Part shown: piece after piece, positions 6,641 to 8,492 of the stretch
How positions within the stretch are numbered: the stretch's first letter is position 1
How the letters are laid out: the number at the start of each line of letters is the position of its first letter
Notes under the pieces: model-generated
Told to the model about the DNA's origin: nothing
What the model saw: the letters and a program-made list of their open reading frames with translations, nothing else
Databases searched by the model: none
Translations under genes and position numbers: made by a program
Assembly: GCA_902478725.1 (NCBI GenBank)
Contig: CABSMD010000101.1
Coordinates: 1 to 8,492, forward strand
Direction of reading: 5' to 3'
Source: an uncultured Clostridia bacterium
GTDB taxonomy: Bacteria > Bacillota > Clostridia > HGM11514
Length of the DNA stretch: 8,492 bases

Positions 6641-7897
6641 ATGATACAGAAAATCGCAGGCGGAAATCTGACCGCCGAAATCATTTTGAGTCTGGCTGTG
6701 ATGTTGTTTTCCGGCTTTTTGGTGACACGTATCACCAAGCTGTTGAAGCTTCCCAATGTAACCGGCTATATCTTTGCCGGAATCCTGTTGGGGCCGTATG
6801 TTCTCAATGCCATCCCGGAAGGGTTGTTAGGTGGCATGAGTTTTATCACCGACATTGCGCTCGCTTATATTGCGTTTGGGGTAGGACGGTATTTCAAACT
6901 ATCCGCACTGCGCAGAAGCGGGGGGAAAACCATCATCATCACTTTGTTTGAGGCGTTGGCCGCAATGGCCCTGGTAACGCTTTCGATGGTTTTCATTTTT
7001 CGATTGCCGGTTTCCTTTTCCCTGCTGCTCGGCGCGATCGGTTGTGCGACGGCGCCTGCCTCCACCATTATGACGATACGGCAGTATAAGGCAAAGGGGC
7101 CGTTTGTTGATTTGATCTTGCATATCGTGGCAATGGACGACGCAGTTGCCCTGATTGCCTTTTCCATCTGTGCTGCCGTGACCCAGGCGCTGGAGGGTGG
7201 GGGACAGGTCAGCCCTGGCGTGGTTCTCCTGCCGGTTGCCTATAACATTGTCGCCGTCCTGCTTGGCTTTGGTTTGGGATATCTGCTTCACCGGCTGATC
7301 CAGGAAAAGCGTTCCGCGGATCACCGCCTTGTGCTGGCAAACGCAGTCATTTTCGGACTGACCGGACTGTGTACGCTGTTTGATATCTCTCCCCTGCTGG
7401 CCTGCCTTGTGCTGGGAGCCTCCTATATCAACTTTTCCGACAATAAAGACACCTTCAAACAAATCAACCGTTTTTCACCGCCTATCCTGTTGTTGTTTTT
7501 TGTGCTGTCAGGTATGCGGCTGGATATCCCCGCGCTTGCCACAGCCGGTGTAATCGGGGTAGGTTATTTCTTTTTGCGTATCATTGGCAAATACGCTGGC
7601 TCGATGGCAGGATGTGCAATCTGCCATACGGATTCACGTGTGCGTAATTTTCTGGGATTGGCACTGATTCCACAGGCAGGGGTGTCAATTGGTCTGGCGG
7701 CGCTGGGAGAGCGATTGCTGCCGCCTAAACTGGGCAGCCTGCTGTCGGTCATCATCCTGTCGTCCGCTGTTTTGTATGAAATCGCCGGACCTGCCTGCGC
7801 AAAAGCTTCGCTGTTTTTGTCCCATACAATAGGACATGAGGAGGAGAAAAAGAAGAAGAAAGCCAAAAAAGAAAAACCGCTTTTGGCAGGAAAATAA
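6641..7897 (+). CDS. CPA2-family cation:proton antiporter
   Basis: This 418-residue membrane protein is a Na+(K+)/H+ exchanger of the CPA2 family, moving monovalent cations against protons across the cytoplasmic membrane. It is hydrophobic through about residue 395, consistent with 12-13 helices. Family marks are LPNVTGYIFAGILLGP (37-52), the unwound-helix segment CATAPAST (135-142), the ion-binding pair D166-D167 in VAMDDAVAL, and RIIGKYAG with Lys317. By analogy with NapA, the Asp pair suggests electrogenic exchange. There is no C-terminal RCK/TrkA nucleotide-binding domain as in KefB/KefC; instead the protein ends in a short Glu/Lys tail (EEEKKKKKAKKEK, 400-412). ATG 6641 is preferred because AAAGGA at 6627-6632 lies eight bases upstream; ATG 6632 would leave almost no spacing. 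It is divergent from the LysR gene, and no clear terminator follows it. Confidence 0.9.
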   Translation: MIQKIAGGNLTAEIILSLAVMLFSGFLVTRITKLLKLPNVTGYIFAGILLGPYVLNAIPEGLLGGMSFITDIALAYIAFGVGRYFKLSALRRSGGKTIIITLFEALAAMALVTLSMVFIFRLPVSFSLLLGAIGCATAPASTIMTIRQYKAKGPFVDLILHIVAMDDAVALIAFSICAAVTQALEGGGQVSPGVVLLPVAYNIVAVLLGFGLGYLLHRLIQEKRSADHRLVLANAVIFGLTGLCTLFDISPLLACLVLGASYINFSDNKDTFKQINRFSPPILLLFFVLSGMRLDIPALATAGVIGVGYFFLRIIGKYAGSMAGCAICHTDSRVRNFLGLALIPQAGVSIGLAALGERLLPPKLGSLLSVIILSSAVLYEIAGPACAKASLFLSHTIGHEEEKKKKKAKKEKPLLAGK

Positions 7898-7916
7898 GAA
7901 GAATCCAAAAATAACC

Positions 7917-7946
7917 TTGAACTACTGCCGTGTTTTATGGTAAAAT
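7917..7946 (+). promoter_or_regulatory. Array promoter P-A
   Basis: TTGAAC (7917-7922), an 18-base spacer and the extended -10 TGG-TAAAAT (7938-7946) lie 20 bases after the antiporter stop. Transcription would begin at about 7950-7953, exactly at the left arm of the first hairpin. It is the only one of the four array promoters with a reasonable -35. Confidence 0.6.
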
Positions 7947-7949
7947 ATA

Positions 7950-8019
7950 AGCAACTCACTTTTCGTCAGGAACGTATCTGCCCACATAAAAATTTAATTT
8001 CGGGGAAAAGGGAGTTGCT
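7950..8019 (+). ncRNA. Candidate structured RNA, unit 1
   Basis: The left arm AGCAACTC (7950-7957) pairs with GAGTTGCT (8012-8019). After one A-G mismatch (7958, 8011) the helix goes on as CTTTTC (7959-7964) with GAAAAG (8005-8010). The 40-nt loop 7965-8004 carries GTATCTGCC. The left arm begins where transcription from P-A should start. No T-tract follows the right arm, so the RNA may be processed or may continue into the next unit. I recognise no named family. Confidence 0.5.
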
Positions 8020-8037
8020 CAGTAACAGCAAAATTTA

Positions 8038-8046
8038 TGGTATAAT
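8038..8046 (+). promoter_or_regulatory. Array promoter P-B (extended -10)
   Basis: TGG-TATAAT is a perfect extended -10. No -35 is present at the normal distance; the nearest TTG-type hexamer, TTGCTC at 8015-8020, is 20 bases away and lies in the right arm of unit 1. A start at about 8050-8053 would again fall on the left hairpin arm. Confidence 0.6.
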
Positions 8047-8050
8047 ATAG

Positions 8051-8117
8051 GCAATTCACTTTTCAACAAAAAGGTATCTGCCGGTAAAGGACAATAAATC
8101 AAAGAAAAGGGAATTGC
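8051..8117 (+). ncRNA. Candidate structured RNA, unit 2
   Basis: GCAATTC (8051-8057) pairs with GAATTGC (8111-8117), then an A-G mismatch (8058, 8110), then CTTTTC (8059-8064) with GAAAAG (8104-8109). Compared with unit 1 the fifth pair changes from C-G to T-A on both sides, so pairing is kept. The 39-nt loop 8065-8103 carries GTATCTGCCGG. Confidence 0.5.
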
Positions 8118-8136
8118 TCAGTAATAGCAAAATTCA

Positions 8137-8145
8137 TGATATATT
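8137..8145 (+). promoter_or_regulatory. Array promoter P-C (extended -10)
   Basis: TGA-TATATT is an extended -10 with one mismatch from consensus, placed 99 bases after P-B. As in P-B, a TTGCTC (8114-8119) sits 20 bases upstream and no normal -35 is seen. A start near 8150 would coincide with the left arm of unit 3. Confidence 0.5.
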
Positions 8146-8149
8146 GTAA

Positions 8150-8216
8150 GCAACTTCGGTTTCAACAGGAAAGTATTTGCCGGTATAAATATTTATTTCA
8201 AAGAAAGCAAAGTTGC
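8150..8216 (+). ncRNA. Candidate structured RNA, unit 3
   Basis: GCAACTT (8150-8156) pairs with AAGTTGC (8210-8216): the seventh pair is T-A here and C-G in units 1 and 2. The mismatch position is kept (8157 C, 8209 A). The inner helix is G8158-C8208, a G-G mismatch (8159, 8207), then TTTC (8160-8163) with GAAA (8203-8206). The first inner pair is flipped from C-G to G-C. The 39-nt loop 8164-8202 carries GTATTTGCCGG. It is the most diverged full unit. Confidence 0.5.
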
Positions 8217-8235
8217 CTTGGAACAGTAAAATTTA

Positions 8236-8244
8236 TGATATAAT
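8236..8244 (+). promoter_or_regulatory. Array promoter P-D, likely promoter of the pseudouridine synthase gene
   Basis: TGA-TATAAT is an extended -10 with a perfect hexamer, 99 bases after P-C. A start near 8251 leaves a leader of about 44 nt to the ATG at 8295. Downstream of it the hairpin arms and GTATYTGCC loop are absent, so this copy looks like the mRNA promoter proper. Confidence 0.6.
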
Positions 8245-8294
8245 TGAAACAATTGTAGTTTGAAAGAATAGTGGTAAATGATAGGAGAGGTACG

Positions 8295-8492
8295 ATGCTG
8301 AGACGATTAGACCAGATTGTATCGCAAGCCGGCCAGATCTCTAGGAGCGACGCCAAAAAAATGATACGGCAAAAGAGGGTTGCAATAGATGGACACCCTA
8401 TCAATGATCCCACCTGTAAGGCCGACCCGGAGGCTGTTACCATTACGCTCGACGGTTTGGCACTGCATTGGCGGGGATGGGGTTACCTGATG
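8295..8492 (+). CDS. RsuA-family 16S rRNA pseudouridine synthase, 5' part
   Basis: The 66 residues in the window form an N-terminal S4 RNA-binding domain: RLDQIVSQAG, SRSDAKKMIRQKRVAIDG and the loop KADPEAVTITLDG, followed by GWGYLM where the catalytic domain begins. This arrangement is that of RsuA-type enzymes, which convert a uridine of small-subunit rRNA to pseudouridine. The catalytic Asp would lie beyond the window, so RluB/E/F-type substrates cannot be excluded. The start is ATG 8295, with AGGAG at 8283-8287 seven bases upstream. The frame is open to the window end. The gene lies directly behind the tandem promoter-hairpin array and is probably transcribed from its last promoter. Confidence 0.8.
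   Translation, partial: MLRRLDQIVSQAGQISRSDAKKMIRQKRVAIDGHPINDPTCKADPEAVTITLDGLALHWRGWGYLM

Larger units (their letters stand above)
7938..8262 (+). repeat. Tandem 99-100 bp promoter-hairpin array
   Basis: Four copies follow head to tail, measured from the TGN of each extended -10: 7938-8037, 8038-8136, 8137-8235 and a partial unit from 8236. The -10 hexamers start at 7941, 8041, 8140 and 8239, so the period is 100, 99 and 99. Units 1-3 hold a promoter, a left arm, a loop with GTATYTGCC, a right arm and a linker of the form CAGTAAYAGCAAAATT. Unit 4 keeps the promoter but has lost the arms and loop. The array fills most of the 397-nt gap between the antiporter and the pseudouridine synthase gene. 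It is not CRISPR-like, because the conserved parts are too diverged and interspersed. Confidence 0.85.

Noticed and set aside
7846..7880. Purine-rich Glu/Lys tract at the antiporter C-terminus as a frameshift site
   Set aside because: The frame continues cleanly to a stop, the charged tail is plausible for a membrane protein, and no alternative downstream frame of interest opens.
8005..8040. Short peptide frame behind the purine-rich right arm of unit 1 (AAAAGGGAG then TTG)
   Set aside because: The spacing is too short for translation, and the frame is interrupted at once in unit 2 (TTGCTCAGTAA is not followed by the same reading), so it is not conserved.
7938..8262. CRISPR array or plasmid-type iterons
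   Set aside because: Conserved blocks are diverged, structured and of mixed lengths, with no identical 24-40 nt repeats and no cas gene. No DnaA boxes or replication initiator gene are present.
8198..8443. An 81-codon minus-strand frame
   Set aside because: It runs antisense through the last array unit and the start of the pseudouridine synthase gene and has no family resemblance.

Overview
The window looks like chromosomal DNA from an anaerobic, low-to-mid GC Firmicute of the class Clostridia, probably near the Oscillospiraceae/Ruminococcaceae. The reasons are strong GGAGG-type ribosome binding sites, an oxygen-sensitive [FeFe]-hydrogenase-type protein, and generally clostridial-looking protein sequences. 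This placement is inferred from gene content. There is no rRNA, tRNA, insertion sequence, phage gene or CRISPR array in the window.

Positions 1-4290 hold a tight plus-strand run of four genes. They are the 3' part of rarA (replication-fork AAA+ ATPase), a small SGNH/GDSL hydrolase, a cytoplasmic right-handed beta-helix protein resembling glycoside hydrolase family 141, and a class I SAM methyltransferase. Gaps are 11 and 16 nt and the last junction is a 4-nt ATGA overlap, so co-transcription is likely. The run ends at a strong hairpin with T-tracts on both strands, which also faces the convergent gene from the other side.

Positions 4334-6503 hold two minus-strand genes: a LysR-type regulator followed after 58 nt by a monomeric [FeFe]-hydrogenase-like protein with two N-terminal [4Fe-4S] motifs and the three H-cluster motifs. 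Divergent from the LysR gene, at 6641-7897, is a CPA2-type cation:proton antiporter. The 137-nt divergent region is compact. A perfect 8+8 bp palindrome supplies the -35 hexamer of both promoters, and each promoter has a 17-bp spacer and a consensus TATAAT. This suggests one regulator, plausibly the LysR protein itself, sets both transcription units. A proton-consuming or H2-sensing protein and a proton antiporter may therefore be controlled together.

Positions 7898-8294 (397 nt without a gene) hold the least ordinary sequence in the window: a tandem array with a 99-100 bp period. Three full units each have an extended -10 promoter followed by a two-part helix of about 13 bp enclosing a 39-40 nt loop with a conserved GTATYTGCC motif. 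The helix is kept by compensatory base changes between units. A fourth unit keeps only the promoter and leads into an RsuA-family 16S rRNA pseudouridine synthase gene that runs off the end of the window. I do not recognise this array as a named RNA class. The best reading is a set of sibling small RNAs, or a repeated structured leader and promoter array.
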